The notes below the pieces were generated by a model. The model did not search any database. It was not told the origin of the DNA and saw only the letters and a program-made list of their open reading frames with translations. A stretch of DNA of 40,015 nucleotides from the NCBI GenBank assembly GCA_023402845.1, contig JAEYFP010000021.1, positions 1-40,015 of the forward strand, given 5' to 3'. This DNA comes from Bacillota bacterium (lineage in GTDB: Bacteria; Bacillota; Clostridia; Lachnospirales; Lachnospiraceae). Numbering within the stretch: position 1 is the first letter of the stretch; each line of letters opens with the position of its first letter. The translations under genes and the position numbers were made by a program. Shown here piece by piece: positions 25,739 through 34,490 of this stretch.

Positions 25739-26230
25739 ATGGCAGATGAAAAGAAGTATATGATAATTATGATTGAGAGTCTGCGAAAAAAAGAATCGCT
25801 GCTCGACACGTTGCTTGTAAAGAACGAGGCACAGGCAGCTTGCGTTATGGGCAAGGAATACGGAGACATCAAATGGGATTCTTTTCAGGTGCTGATGGCG
25901 GAAAAGGATACCGCAATTGACCGGATTAATGAGTTGGACGATGGCTTTGAGGCTCTTTATGTACGGGTGAAGGATGTACTGCAGGGAAATAAACAGGCTT
26001 ATGCGGAGGAAATTCGCACGATGCAGGAGCTGATTAAAAGGATTACCGATAAGGGTATGGCGATCCGCGCTGGTGAGGAAGCAAACCGGAGAAGCATTGA
26101 ACGGATTCTTGGCAGTGCGAAGCAGGAAATCAGACAGTCCAAGGCAAGTGTTAAGGTGGCAAGTGATTATTATAAGACAATGAGCAAGATGACCACGGCC
26201 GAGCCGCGCTTTTTGGATCAAAAGAAATAA
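25739..26230 (+). CDS. FliT/FlgN-like flagellar chaperone (putative)
   Basis: The 163-residue all-helical protein directly follows fliS, where fliT is found in many genomes. It has a long heptad pattern (residues 1-130) and a Lys/Ser-rich tail but no motif that proves FliT. By position and fold it is probably the chaperone for FliD or for another axial protein. The ATG at 25739 is chosen because GGCGGAG precedes it, 11 bases after the fliS stop; the earlier ATG at 25694 lies inside fliS. Confidence 0.7.
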   Translation: MADEKKYMIIMIESLRKKESLLDTLLVKNEAQAACVMGKEYGDIKWDSFQVLMAEKDTAIDRINELDDGFEALYVRVKDVLQGNKQAYAEEIRTMQELIKRITDKGMAIRAGEEANRRSIERILGSAKQEIRQSKASVKVASDYYKTMSKMTTAEPRFLDQKK

Positions 26231-26253
26231 TATTAAAATGATAATATTTGGTA

Positions 26254-26280
26254 TAAAGTATTTTCTATTTATACCGATAT
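26254..26280 (+). promoter_or_regulatory. Sigma-28 promoter of flagellin
   Basis: TAAA (26254-26257), 15 bases, then ACCGATAT (26273-26280), one mismatch from the full sigma-D consensus. Transcription should start near 26287, which gives a leader of about 135 bases before the flagellin start codon. Confidence 0.9.
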
Positions 26281-26382
26281 ATTATACAAGTAAAGGAACT
26301 TACTTACAAAATGCGAAGAAGCTTAAAGGAGCGTACGGCCGGAAAGAATCGGAGCAGATGTTAAAAGTACCTAACAACTATG

Positions 26383-26414
26383 GCGGCATGGAAGCCGCGA
26401 CACTTTCAAGGAGG
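26383..26414 (+). promoter_or_regulatory. CsrA-binding region in the flagellin leader
   Basis: GCGGC (26383-26387) and GCCGC (26394-26398) form a perfect stem around the six-base loop ATGGAA, which contains ANGGA, the best-known CsrA/RsmA recognition shape. A second site, AAGGAGG (26408-26414), is the flagellin ribosome binding site, 10 bases downstream. This two-site layout matches the CsrA control of hag in Bacillus subtilis. Confidence 0.82.
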
Positions 26415-26422
26415 AATGAATT

Positions 26423-27250
26423 ATGGTAGTACAACACAATATGACGGCGATGAACGCCAACAGACAGCTTGGTATCACGACATCTTCACAGGCAAAGGTT
26501 ACTGAGAAATTATCATCCGGTTACAAGATCAACAGAGCGGCAGATGATGCAGCAGGCTTGACGATCAGTGAGAAGATGAGAAGTCAGATCAGAGGTCTTA
26601 CACAGGCTTCTTCCAATGCACAGGATGGTGTATCCTGCGTACAGACAGCAGAAGGTGCTTTGACAGAAGTTCACTCCATGCTGCAGAGAATGAATGAGTT
26701 GGCAGTGAAGTCGGCAAACGGCACAAACACAAGCGCTGACAGAACCGCTATCCAGAAAGAGGTTAAGGCTCTTATCTGTGAAATCGACAGAGTAAAGCAG
26801 TCGACACAGTTCAATACGTTGAATCTGTTAGATGGTACCTTTGCTACAGCAAAAGCTAAATCTGTTCAGGTAGGCGCTGCTAACGAAGTGACGCAGAGAA
26901 TTACGATTAAGATTGAAAGCATCAGTACCGGCAAGCTTGGTATCAAGAATATTGATATGTCTACATTAGATGGTGCACGTAGTGCAATATCTTCTATTAC
27001 ACAGGCTATCGCAAAGATTTCCGGTATTCGTTCAGGTCTTGGTGCTATCCAGAACAGACTTGAGCATACGATTGCCAACTTGGATAACATCGTTGAGAAT
27101 ACAACGAGTGCTGAATCTGCAATCCGCGACACTGATATGGCTACGACAATGGTTGATTACACGAAGAACAGTATTCTTCAGCAGGCTGGTCAGTCTATGC
27201 TGGCTCAGGCAAATCAGTCAACTCAGGGCGTTCTGACATTACTTGGCTAA
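26423..27250 (+). CDS. hag: Flagellin
   Basis: This is the filament subunit. The 275-residue protein is of the short type, essentially D0 and D1 with almost no surface domain. The N-terminus MVVQHNMTAMNANRQLG, the segment INRAADDAAGLTISEKMRSQ and the C-terminus QQAGQSMLAQANQSTQGVL are classic flagellin. The TLR5-contact region LQRMNELAVKSANGTNT is conserved. Two cysteines (72 and 119) sit in conserved core helices, which is unusual. AAGGAGG lies eight bases before the ATG and doubles as a CsrA site. It is controlled by a sigma-28 promoter and a CsrA hairpin, and it ends in a strong terminator. Codon choice and GC look like a highly expressed gene. Confidence 0.96.
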   Translation: MVVQHNMTAMNANRQLGITTSSQAKVTEKLSSGYKINRAADDAAGLTISEKMRSQIRGLTQASSNAQDGVSCVQTAEGALTEVHSMLQRMNELAVKSANGTNTSADRTAIQKEVKALICEIDRVKQSTQFNTLNLLDGTFATAKAKSVQVGAANEVTQRITIKIESISTGKLGIKNIDMSTLDGARSAISSITQAIAKISGIRSGLGAIQNRLEHTIANLDNIVENTTSAESAIRDTDMATTMVDYTKNSILQQAGQSMLAQANQSTQGVLTLLG

Positions 27251-27270
27251 TGAAAACTACTATAAAGGAG

Positions 27271-27301
27271 AAGGATTGGCTTTTGCCAGTCCTTTTTCTT
27301 T
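27271..27301 (+). terminator. Rho-independent terminator of flagellin
   Basis: AAGGATTGGC (27271-27280), a TTTT loop, GCCAGTCCTT (27285-27294), then TTTCTTT. There is one G-U pair. It separates flagellin from the glycosylation genes; no distinct promoter was found for the latter, so partial readthrough is likely. Confidence 0.9.
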
Positions 27302-27331
27302 ATAAAGGGGAAAAGGAATCGGGCAGGGAAC

Positions 27332-27661
27332 ATGTTTAAGGAAGATATAAGTGATATGATAACGATATTGGAAGAATATACGGTTTCAATGCTTTTGAGC
27401 GATGAGAATAGCCGGGAGAAGCTTCTTGTCTCTTTTTCAGAAAAAATGATGGACGTATTTCCCCGTATTATAGAAACTTATTCATTACCGGAATTTGAAG
27501 CTGTGAGTGAGGATAAAGTATATTGGGAAACGCAGCTGAAAGAAATTGTACTTGCGATCGCTCAAACAGACTGTTTTAAAATAATAGATGTTTTATATTT
27601 TGAGACAAGGAAAAATTTGCTTTTATATTTAGGCATGATTAATAATATGGAGATCGAATAA
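27332..27661 (+). CDS. Small protein of unknown function between flagellin and maf
   Basis: I do not recognise this 109-residue protein. It is acidic and predicted mainly helical, with no signal peptide or membrane segment. Two features stand out: a KLLVSFSEK-type amphipathic helix near residue 30 (MLLSDENSREKLLVSFSEKM) and a C-terminal hydrophobic stretch (LLLYLGMINN). The ribosome binding site is weak (AGGG close to the ATG). Its stop overlaps the maf start (TAATG), so it is translationally coupled to a flagellin glycosyltransferase and may be its partner or a flagellin chaperone (inference). Confidence 0.72.
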   Translation: MFKEDISDMITILEEYTVSMLLSDENSREKLLVSFSEKMMDVFPRIIETYSLPEFEAVSEDKVYWETQLKEIVLAIAQTDCFKIIDVLYFETRKNLLLYLGMINNMEIE

Positions 27662-29514
27662 TGGTGGACAGCATATATGTGAAAAATGAGGAGGCCTTGA
27701 AAAAAAGATTCCCGCAGTATAGCTCTTTTGTGGAATATATGGATACTGAAAGTCCTGTTGGGGTTGCAGAAGCTGAAGGTAAAAAGATATTATATGTGGA
27801 ACATCAAGGGGATATTATCCAAATGGATACGCTCTATGGAACAGATGAGCTCATGGAGCTATGGTATCAAAAGATACCTGGAGTTGGCTTATTTGCAAAA
27901 ATTATTTTTTTTGGTTTTGGAAATGGGGCTTATGTAAGAAAACTTTTAAATCATTTGGATCGCTCCAATCATGTGATTGTTTATGAGCCTAATTTTATGA
28001 TTTTTCATAAGGTCATGCAGGAATATGACATATCGGATATTATATTAGATGACAGATTTGATTTGCTGGTTCGTGAGACAATGACAAAAGCACCGGCAGA
28101 TTATTTTTCTGATCGGCTTTCTTTTTTAGATATTGACACTTTTCAGTACTATGTCTATCTAAATTATAATATTTTGTTTCCGGAGTTTTTTTCGGAATAT
28201 TTGCATGCATTGGAAAGTGCCTGTAACGGAATTAATTCGACGCAGAGTGTAATGGATCGTTATGGAAGTGCCTATTATGAAAATACGTTCTCGAATATGC
28301 ATTTTTTGCTTAAGAGCAAATCGCTTGAGAATTTATATCTCAGACTTCCTCATAATGTCCCGGCTATTGTTGTTGCAGCGGGACCATCTTTGGACAAAAA
28401 TATAAAGGACCTTGCCGCAGCCAAAGAAAAGGCTTTTATCATCGCTGTGGATACGGCTTTACGTCCCCTTTTAAAAGCGGGTATCATGCCGGATTTGTGT
28501 ATTAGTATTGACCCTAAAAAGAGGGTGGAGCATTTTTCGGATGACAGGGCAAATGATATTCCAATGGTTTGCTATTTGGTTTCTCATAAAGAGATTATGG
28601 ATCGGCATCGGGCAGAAAAAATTTTTATTAATGATCTGAATCATCATATTCAGCACTTTTTCTCTCAAAAATGCAAAATATTTCCTGTTGTTAGCAGTGG
28701 AGGCTCCGTTGCCAACGATGCGTTCTCTATCGCACAGATGCTTGGATTTCAAACCATTATTCTTGTGGGTCAGGACTTGGCATATACGGATCAAAAGACT
28801 CACTCGGAGGCAAGTGTGCGAGGAGAGTGGAAAATTGATGTCTCTAAATTAAAAAAAGTCATGATGGAGGGAATTGATGGGAAGCCTATCGCTTCATCAG
28901 GAGAATTTGTCCTTTATAAGGCATGGTTTGAAGAGCAGATTATTAATTATCCAAACATAACGGTAATTGATGCAACAGAAGGCGGTGCCAAAATATACGG
29001 GAGCCGGATAATGGCGTTAAAAGATGCAATCTCGGAAAACTGTATGAAATCCTATGATTTCAAAGAGATAATTAGAGATACCGATGCATATTTGTCAGAT
29101 TCAGAACAAAAAGAATTTGTGGAGTATGTAAAAAAAATCCCGGAAGAACTGGAAAGCTGCTTGAGGCTCGTAAAGGAAGGAATTGCACTGTATAATAAAA
29201 TGCTTACCTTAATTTATAAAGATAAATATCATGGCACTGAGTTTAAAAACAGCGTTCACCGGACGGGAGAGATAGGAGCAAAAATTGAGAAAATGCCTGT
29301 AATGGAATATGTAAAATGCAGGATTCAAAAGCAAACAAGTAATTTTTTGAAAAATATATATGAGACTTATGCAGATGAGCGTTCTGAGTTGATAGACAGC
29401 TGTAACAAAGGAATTGAGTATCTGGAAATTATAAAGTGCGGAATTATTGAGTTATTACCTGATATTAAAAGCAAAATTGAAAAGATGCCTGTATCAGTTA
29501 TAAATAGAATATGA
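27661..29514 (+). CDS. Motility-associated factor (Maf) glycosyltransferase family protein
   Basis: Maf proteins attach nonulosonic acid sugars to flagellin serines and threonines in the cytoplasm. The 617 residues contain the central DUF115/MptE-like domain with PAIVVAAGPSLDKNIKDL (235-251), then IAVDTALRPLL and PDLCISIDPKK, followed by GQDLAYTD with a conserved His/Ser region. The N-terminal domain (to about 220) and the helical C-terminal domain match the three-part Maf layout. It lies downstream of flagellin and upstream of a NeuB-like gene, which fits the sugar donor. The gene and its neighbours from 27.3 to 31.4 kb are visibly richer in A and T than the flagellar genes. Confidence 0.9.
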   Translation: MVDSIYVKNEEALKKRFPQYSSFVEYMDTESPVGVAEAEGKKILYVEHQGDIIQMDTLYGTDELMELWYQKIPGVGLFAKIIFFGFGNGAYVRKLLNHLDRSNHVIVYEPNFMIFHKVMQEYDISDIILDDRFDLLVRETMTKAPADYFSDRLSFLDIDTFQYYVYLNYNILFPEFFSEYLHALESACNGINSTQSVMDRYGSAYYENTFSNMHFLLKSKSLENLYLRLPHNVPAIVVAAGPSLDKNIKDLAAAKEKAFIIAVDTALRPLLKAGIMPDLCISIDPKKRVEHFSDDRANDIPMVCYLVSHKEIMDRHRAEKIFINDLNHHIQHFFSQKCKIFPVVSSGGSVANDAFSIAQMLGFQTIILVGQDLAYTDQKTHSEASVRGEWKIDVSKLKKVMMEGIDGKPIASSGEFVLYKAWFEEQIINYPNITVIDATEGGAKIYGSRIMALKDAISENCMKSYDFKEIIRDTDAYLSDSEQKEFVEYVKKIPEELESCLRLVKEGIALYNKMLTLIYKDKYHGTEFKNSVHRTGEIGAKIEKMPVMEYVKCRIQKQTSNFLKNIYETYADERSELIDSCNKGIEYLEIIKCGIIELLPDIKSKIEKMPVSVINRI

Positions 29515-29527
29515 GATTGGAGCCGGC

Positions 29528-31441
29528 ATGAAAAAAATAATTTGTTTGTTTGCAAGGGAGATGACAAAGGATCAGGAAAGTCTAATTCTCAAACTGGATT
29601 CAGAGAACGCGGAAATACATGTATTTGATAACGTTTTGGAGCATATGCTTTCTGCGGGTTTTGTCTGGAAGCTTATAGAAGAACTGTATCCTGAGGCAGA
29701 AGATGCCTTGATTCTGGTCAGTGATGATAAAACATTTTTACATACAATCAGAGACGTTTTTGGAAACTTATTTGAGGATTTAATTTTATGCGGTGAAAGT
29801 CAATCTTCCTTTGTGGAGCCGGAAGCATATCAACAATTGCGTACTTTTGGGGATGAAGACAGAAAGAACTTTCTTTTATTAGTTATAGAGTTTCAAAAGA
29901 TAAAGGAAGAGTTGTTTCAAATAGGACTGGAAAAAAATAATTTGCTATATCAGGCTTATTTTATCAGTGAGGAAACTCGTTTTTCGAAAAACATGGAGTT
30001 ATTTATGGGCAATATAAAAACTGTATTTTCGCAGTTTTTAGAAGAATATATTGACACGCTTACAATGAATGATGCATCTTTTCTTGTGTTTGCCCTAAGT
30101 TTTCTTTTGAAGGGAACATTCCATGTAAAGTATGTGGAAAAGATCTGCAATATTATTTATGATGAAAGCTTTACAAAGGATAACCGTCTTTTTGTATTCA
30201 ATCAGTTGAAACGCTTCTATCTGTTGAATGCGGGTATTATGCACAGTCAGAGAGTGCAGCAGCTTTATGATGATGTTGTGAGAGAATGGAAGGTGTCCCT
30301 GAAGGAATTATTAACTCCAATTACTGCCCAAAAAAGAAACAGAAAAAAAGTAGTGGTTATAACATTGCAAATGCTGGGGAAAAACCATGCGCCGACAAAA
30401 TCTGCCTTAGAGAGAATTTACACAATTGGTAAGCAATTAGAGCATGAAATTATCTGCATAAATACAAGAGAGCAATATACGCTAAAAGGATTTCTTCCGT
30501 TTTTTGATCCGGTGACGCGAAGCGTAGCGGAAGAATATAACGGCGTAAATAATTTTGAGCATAAGGACTATAGGTTTGTATTAATCCAGCCGGAGATAGA
30601 AATGCCGGATGCCAGAATGATAACATTGCTGCTGGAAGAAATCAGGACGTTGGCGCCGTGGACAGTTGTTGTAATCGGTGACAGGTGTCTGTTGGGAGAT
30701 TTATGTGCCGAAATAATTCCAACAGTCTGCATTCCGATGACCTTCTCAACGATTCCTAAAAAAGATAATCAATTTGTTGCCGTAGGAAGAAAAATTCCGG
30801 ATGCAGAAAGAGAAAGAATGAAAAGGGACGGATATTGCCTTTCTTCTATTATAGAAAGCACCTTTACCTTTGAACTGACTCCGCAGGTGACAGCGCTTAC
30901 AAGAAAAGAGCTTGGACTTCCTGAAGACAAATTCTTACTTGCTGTGATTGGAATCCGGCTGGATGCGGAAGTGGAAATGCCCTTTTTAGAATGTCTGCTT
31001 GAAACGGTTTCCTATGGCACTCATATTGTATTTGCGGGCACCTTTCTTAAATACAACCAATATTGCAGTGAAAACAAAAAACTAAAAGAACATAGTACCT
31101 TTGTCGGATACCAGAAGGATATACTGGCCTTTTTAGAGAACTGTGATTTGTATATTAATCCCCCGCGTGTAGGCGGAGGATTTTCTGCAGCGGAGGCGTT
31201 TGTGAAGGGAATTCCCGGAATCAGCCTAAGTTATGGAGACGTTGCGGCTGTGGTTGGTGAAGAATTTTGTGTTGAAAAGGTAGAAGAATATTCAAAGCTC
31301 ATTATCAGATATATACAGGATGAAAAGTTTTATCAGGAAATGTCAATAAAGGCTTGCAAACAGAGCGAGAAATTGTTTCATTCGAAAGAGGAAATGCAAA
31401 AAATACTACAGGAGATGGAAAAAAGAGAGCTTTGGTTTTAG
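29528..31441 (+). CDS. Large glycosyltransferase with GT-B C-terminal domain
   Basis: The 637-residue protein begins with a helical and alpha/beta region that I cannot assign. Residues 260-637 resemble a GT-B glycosyltransferase: a KKVVVITLQMLGKNHAPTKS start, then RKELGLPEDKFLLAVIG, FVGYQKDILAFLENCDLYIN and PPRVGGGFSAAEAFVKGIPG, the last being the donor-binding EX7E-like segment of GT4-type enzymes. No signal peptide or membrane segment. It starts 13 bases after maf, so it probably belongs to the same operon and extends or modifies the flagellin glycan. Acceptor and donor are unknown. Confidence 0.78.
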   Translation: MKKIICLFAREMTKDQESLILKLDSENAEIHVFDNVLEHMLSAGFVWKLIEELYPEAEDALILVSDDKTFLHTIRDVFGNLFEDLILCGESQSSFVEPEAYQQLRTFGDEDRKNFLLLVIEFQKIKEELFQIGLEKNNLLYQAYFISEETRFSKNMELFMGNIKTVFSQFLEEYIDTLTMNDASFLVFALSFLLKGTFHVKYVEKICNIIYDESFTKDNRLFVFNQLKRFYLLNAGIMHSQRVQQLYDDVVREWKVSLKELLTPITAQKRNRKKVVVITLQMLGKNHAPTKSALERIYTIGKQLEHEIICINTREQYTLKGFLPFFDPVTRSVAEEYNGVNNFEHKDYRFVLIQPEIEMPDARMITLLLEEIRTLAPWTVVVIGDRCLLGDLCAEIIPTVCIPMTFSTIPKKDNQFVAVGRKIPDAERERMKRDGYCLSSIIESTFTFELTPQVTALTRKELGLPEDKFLLAVIGIRLDAEVEMPFLECLLETVSYGTHIVFAGTFLKYNQYCSENKKLKEHSTFVGYQKDILAFLENCDLYINPPRVGGGFSAAEAFVKGIPGISLSYGDVAAVVGEEFCVEKVEEYSKLIIRYIQDEKFYQEMSIKACKQSEKLFHSKEEMQKILQEMEKRELWF

Positions 31442-31542
31442 GCTGTTAATAAGAGAGCTCTTGATGTATAATAACAATATACAGTTAAATATAAGATATG
31501 GAAGAGATATTTGAAAACACGAATAAAAAAAGGGGCAGCATT

Positions 31543-33051
31543 ATGGCAGGAGAAAAGCACATTTTTGATGATCTCTATATCTTTGAGATGGCAAACAGCC
31601 ATCAGGGAAGTGTGGGGCATGGAATTGACATTATTAAAGCAATGGGCAGAATTGCGAGAAAGCATAATATTAAGGCGGCGGTAAAGCTGCAGTACCGTGA
31701 TCTTGATACATTTATCCATCCGGATTTTAAGAACAGGACGGATATTAAGCATATTCCCCGGTTTATGAGTACACGATTAGACTATGAACAATTTACCGAG
31801 CTGGTAAGCGCTATTCGTGCCGAGGGGATGGTCACGATGAGTACCCCGTTTGATGAAATCGGTGTTGAGTGGTGTATGGATCAGGGTATTGATATCATCA
31901 AGATTGCAAGCTGTTCCTCATTGGACTGGCCTCTGCTCACAAAAGCTGCATCGTCGCGCAAGCCGCTGATCATTTCGACCGGAGGAAAGACGATTGAGGA
32001 TATCGATAAAATCTATAACTTCTTTACGCATAAGGGTTGTGAGTTTGCGTTTCTGCATTGTGTTGCGGAATACCCGGCTCCCCTTGACAGCTTGCAGCTG
32101 AATTTTATAGACAGGATGAACCGGCGTTACCGTGATGTGACGATTGGATATTCGGGACATGAGGCTCCAGAGGATCATATTGCGGCGATGATGGCCGTGG
32201 CAAAGGGTGCCCGGATTATGGAACGCCATGTTGGACTCCCTACAGAGTCGATTACACTGAATGCCTATTCAATGAATCCGGAGCAGACAGAAAAGTGGGT
32301 GGAAGCGATACTGCAGGCAAAGGCCATGTGCAGACTTAAGCGGGAGGACAAAAAATATGTCAGTCAGGAGGAGCTTGATTCGCTGCGCTCACTGATGCGC
32401 GGTGTTTATGCAAAACGTAATATTAAGGCAGGTGAGGTGCTTTCGGGAACCGATGTATTTTTCGCAATGCCGTGCGGAGAAAAACAATTGACAAGCGGTG
32501 ATTTTAAAGAAGGGAAGATGACGGCTTCCAGAGATTATAAGCTGAATGAAGAAATACAGGAAAAGCCAAAGCTTACCGGTGTCGGTATTGTGCGCGGAGC
32601 AATCCATGATGCTAAGGGGATGCTTTATGAGGCCGGAATTGCACTTGGCGGTGATTTTGAGGTGGAGTTGTCCCATCATTATGGAATCCCGCATTTCAGA
32701 CAGTACGGTGCGATTATTATCAACATCATTAACCGGGAATATTGTAAGAAGTACATTATTGTGCTGCCGGGGCAAAAGCATCCGCTGCATGCGCATCAGA
32801 TCAAGGAAGAGACGTTTCAGGTGCTTTACGGAAATCTGGATGTTCAGTTTGAAGACGGCGCGGAAAAGCATTTGAAGCCCGGTGATATTCAGACGGTCTT
32901 GAGGGGCGAATATCATGCTTTTTCTTCCGCGGCTGGTGCGATTTTTGAAGAGGTATCCACGCAGCATATAAAAAGTGATTCCTACTATAAGGACAAGGAA
33001 ATCAGTTCTCTTGATCCGATGGAGCGGAAGACTTACTTGAAGAAATGGTAA
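31543..33051 (+). CDS. NeuB-family sialic acid synthase fused to a cupin domain
   Basis: NeuB-type enzymes condense phosphoenolpyruvate with an amino sugar to form a nonulosonic acid. Residues 10-260 form the NeuB barrel (FEMANSHQGS, MSTPFDEIGVEW, IIKIASCS, PLIISTGG, LHCVAEYPAP and TIGYSGHE). Residues 283-340 form the SAF antifreeze-like domain (RSLMRGVYAKRNIKAGE). Residues 375-490 are a cupin with metal ligands around HPLHAH (413-418) and the following Glu. The ATG at 31543 follows AGGGG by seven bases; an earlier ATG at 31498 has no ribosome binding site. None of the usual partner genes (NeuA/NeuC, Pse or Leg) lies in the window. The cupin may modify the product or isomerise the substrate (inference). 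Confidence 0.86.
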   Translation: MAGEKHIFDDLYIFEMANSHQGSVGHGIDIIKAMGRIARKHNIKAAVKLQYRDLDTFIHPDFKNRTDIKHIPRFMSTRLDYEQFTELVSAIRAEGMVTMSTPFDEIGVEWCMDQGIDIIKIASCSSLDWPLLTKAASSRKPLIISTGGKTIEDIDKIYNFFTHKGCEFAFLHCVAEYPAPLDSLQLNFIDRMNRRYRDVTIGYSGHEAPEDHIAAMMAVAKGARIMERHVGLPTESITLNAYSMNPEQTEKWVEAILQAKAMCRLKREDKKYVSQEELDSLRSLMRGVYAKRNIKAGEVLSGTDVFFAMPCGEKQLTSGDFKEGKMTASRDYKLNEEIQEKPKLTGVGIVRGAIHDAKGMLYEAGIALGGDFEVELSHHYGIPHFRQYGAIIINIINREYCKKYIIVLPGQKHPLHAHQIKEETFQVLYGNLDVQFEDGAEKHLKPGDIQTVLRGEYHAFSSAAGAIFEEVSTQHIKSDSYYKDKEISSLDPMERKTYLKKW

Positions 33052-33166
33052 AATTGTAGGAATTGCAAGCTGCATGAAAAAGTAATCAGACACCATTGCG
33101 AGAATTAGAAAAGCTGGATCTGGTAAATTAACAGGCAGTTATATAAAATAACACAAAAAGTTCACT

Positions 33167-33193
33167 TAAGAATTTACCGCAAGATGCCGATAT
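33167..33193 (+). promoter_or_regulatory. Sigma-28-like promoter before the TagB/TarI-type genes
   Basis: TAAG (33167-33170), exactly 15 bases, then a perfect GCCGATAT (33186-33193), 49 bases before the start codon at 33243. Only one of the twelve consensus positions is off. The gap 33052-33242 has no other promoter that I can see. Confidence 0.68.
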
Positions 33194-33242
33194 ACTTCAT
33201 AACAGGTTGACGAAGACGAATGGAATCGGGCGGTAATCGGAG

Positions 33243-34490
33243 ATGAATACAAAAAAGATAAAAGAGGGAATCAAATATTGGTTACAGCTTTTGCTACTGC
33301 CGGTATATGGATTCTCTTTTTTGATGCCCCGCGATAAGAATATCTGGCTATTCGGAAGCACATTTGGAAGACGATTTGCGGATAATCCGAGATATTTTTA
33401 TTTATATGTAAAGCAGAACTGTCCGCAAATTCGCGCTATTTGGATTTCTCACGATCAGAATATTGTGGAGTTTCTTCGAAAGAATGATTGTGAGGCATAT
33501 TATTATCATTCCATGCGCGGAATTTTTTATGCGCTAAGAGCAGGTATCTATATTTTTGATAACTATTCTAAGGATATTAATTTTTGGCAGTCCGCAGGTG
33601 CGGTAAAAATTAATTTGTGGCATGGATCCGGCAATAAGCGGACAAATCATGATAACTTGTTTGACAGGGTACGCCACCCGGAAAATGCATGGGAAAGGTG
33701 GAAGGCGTTCCCGCGGGTGCTTTCCGATGAAAAACCGAATCATTATACGCTGGCAACCTCACCGGCCATGTGCGATATTTTTGTATCGGCGTTTCAGACA
33801 GACAAAAGCCATATTATTATGGAGGGATATCCAAGAAATGATATGCTGTTTTCCTATGAGGAGAGCCGTATTCAAAATTTATTGACAAAACAGGAGAGAG
33901 AGTTTTATGATGAAATTGAATATTGGCGAAAGAAGGGGTATCGGGTTCTTGCCTATATTCCGACCTTTCGAGATTCGGAAAAGAAGTTTTTTGATGTGAT
34001 GAATCTGGATGTATTTAATCAGTTTCTTGAAAGTGAGCAGTTGATGTTCATTACCAAAATGCATCCAAAGTCGAAGCTGGAACAGGAGTTCAGGAAAATT
34101 CACTGTCCTAATATCATTCATGCGGATGCGGAAATCGATGTTTATTCATTCTTAAGAAGGGTCGATCTTTTGATTACTGATTATTCGTCTGTCTATACAG
34201 ATTACATGCTGTTGGACAGGCCGGTTATCGCTTTTCAGTATGACTGGCAGGAATATTGTGCAGATACAAGAGAATGCTATATTGAACAGGATGAATATAT
34301 GCCGGAGCTGAAGGCGGTTACGATGGAGGAGTTGATACGGGGCATTCAAAGTATTTTAATGGAGGATCGCTGTCGTGCAAGACGCCATATTTCAAGGCAG
34401 CGAATGTTTGCCCATACAGATGGAAGGTCGTCTCAGCGGCTATTTCAAAAAATAGGAGACATAAGTAATAATAAGGGGGTTGCAGGATGA
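33243..34490 (+). CDS. CDP-glycerol/CDP-ribitol phosphotransferase family protein (TagB/TagF-like)
   Basis: The family transfers polyol-phosphate units from CDP-activated donors, usually to teichoic acid or related glycans at the inner membrane face. The 415 residues show a GT-B fold with KINLWHGSGNKRTN (122-135, His127 as the conserved histidine), FITKMHPKSK, and the donor-binding LLITDYSSVYTDYMLLDRPV. The hydrophobic/basic N-terminus suggests a peripheral membrane protein. The stop overlaps the start of the TarI-like gene (ATGA), which probably makes its CDP-ribitol donor. It begins a four-gene operon running to 37580, behind a sigma-28-like promoter. Confidence 0.87.
   Translation: MNTKKIKEGIKYWLQLLLLPVYGFSFLMPRDKNIWLFGSTFGRRFADNPRYFYLYVKQNCPQIRAIWISHDQNIVEFLRKNDCEAYYYHSMRGIFYALRAGIYIFDNYSKDINFWQSAGAVKINLWHGSGNKRTNHDNLFDRVRHPENAWERWKAFPRVLSDEKPNHYTLATSPAMCDIFVSAFQTDKSHIIMEGYPRNDMLFSYEESRIQNLLTKQEREFYDEIEYWRKKGYRVLAYIPTFRDSEKKFFDVMNLDVFNQFLESEQLMFITKMHPKSKLEQEFRKIHCPNIIHADAEIDVYSFLRRVDLLITDYSSVYTDYMLLDRPVIAFQYDWQEYCADTRECYIEQDEYMPELKAVTMEELIRGIQSILMEDRCRARRHISRQRMFAHTDGRSSQRLFQKIGDISNNKGVAG

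Noticed and set aside
26238..26429. 63-codon frame upstream of flagellin
   Set aside because: It spans the sigma-28 promoter and the CsrA leader, has no ribosome binding site and no recognisable protein sequence.
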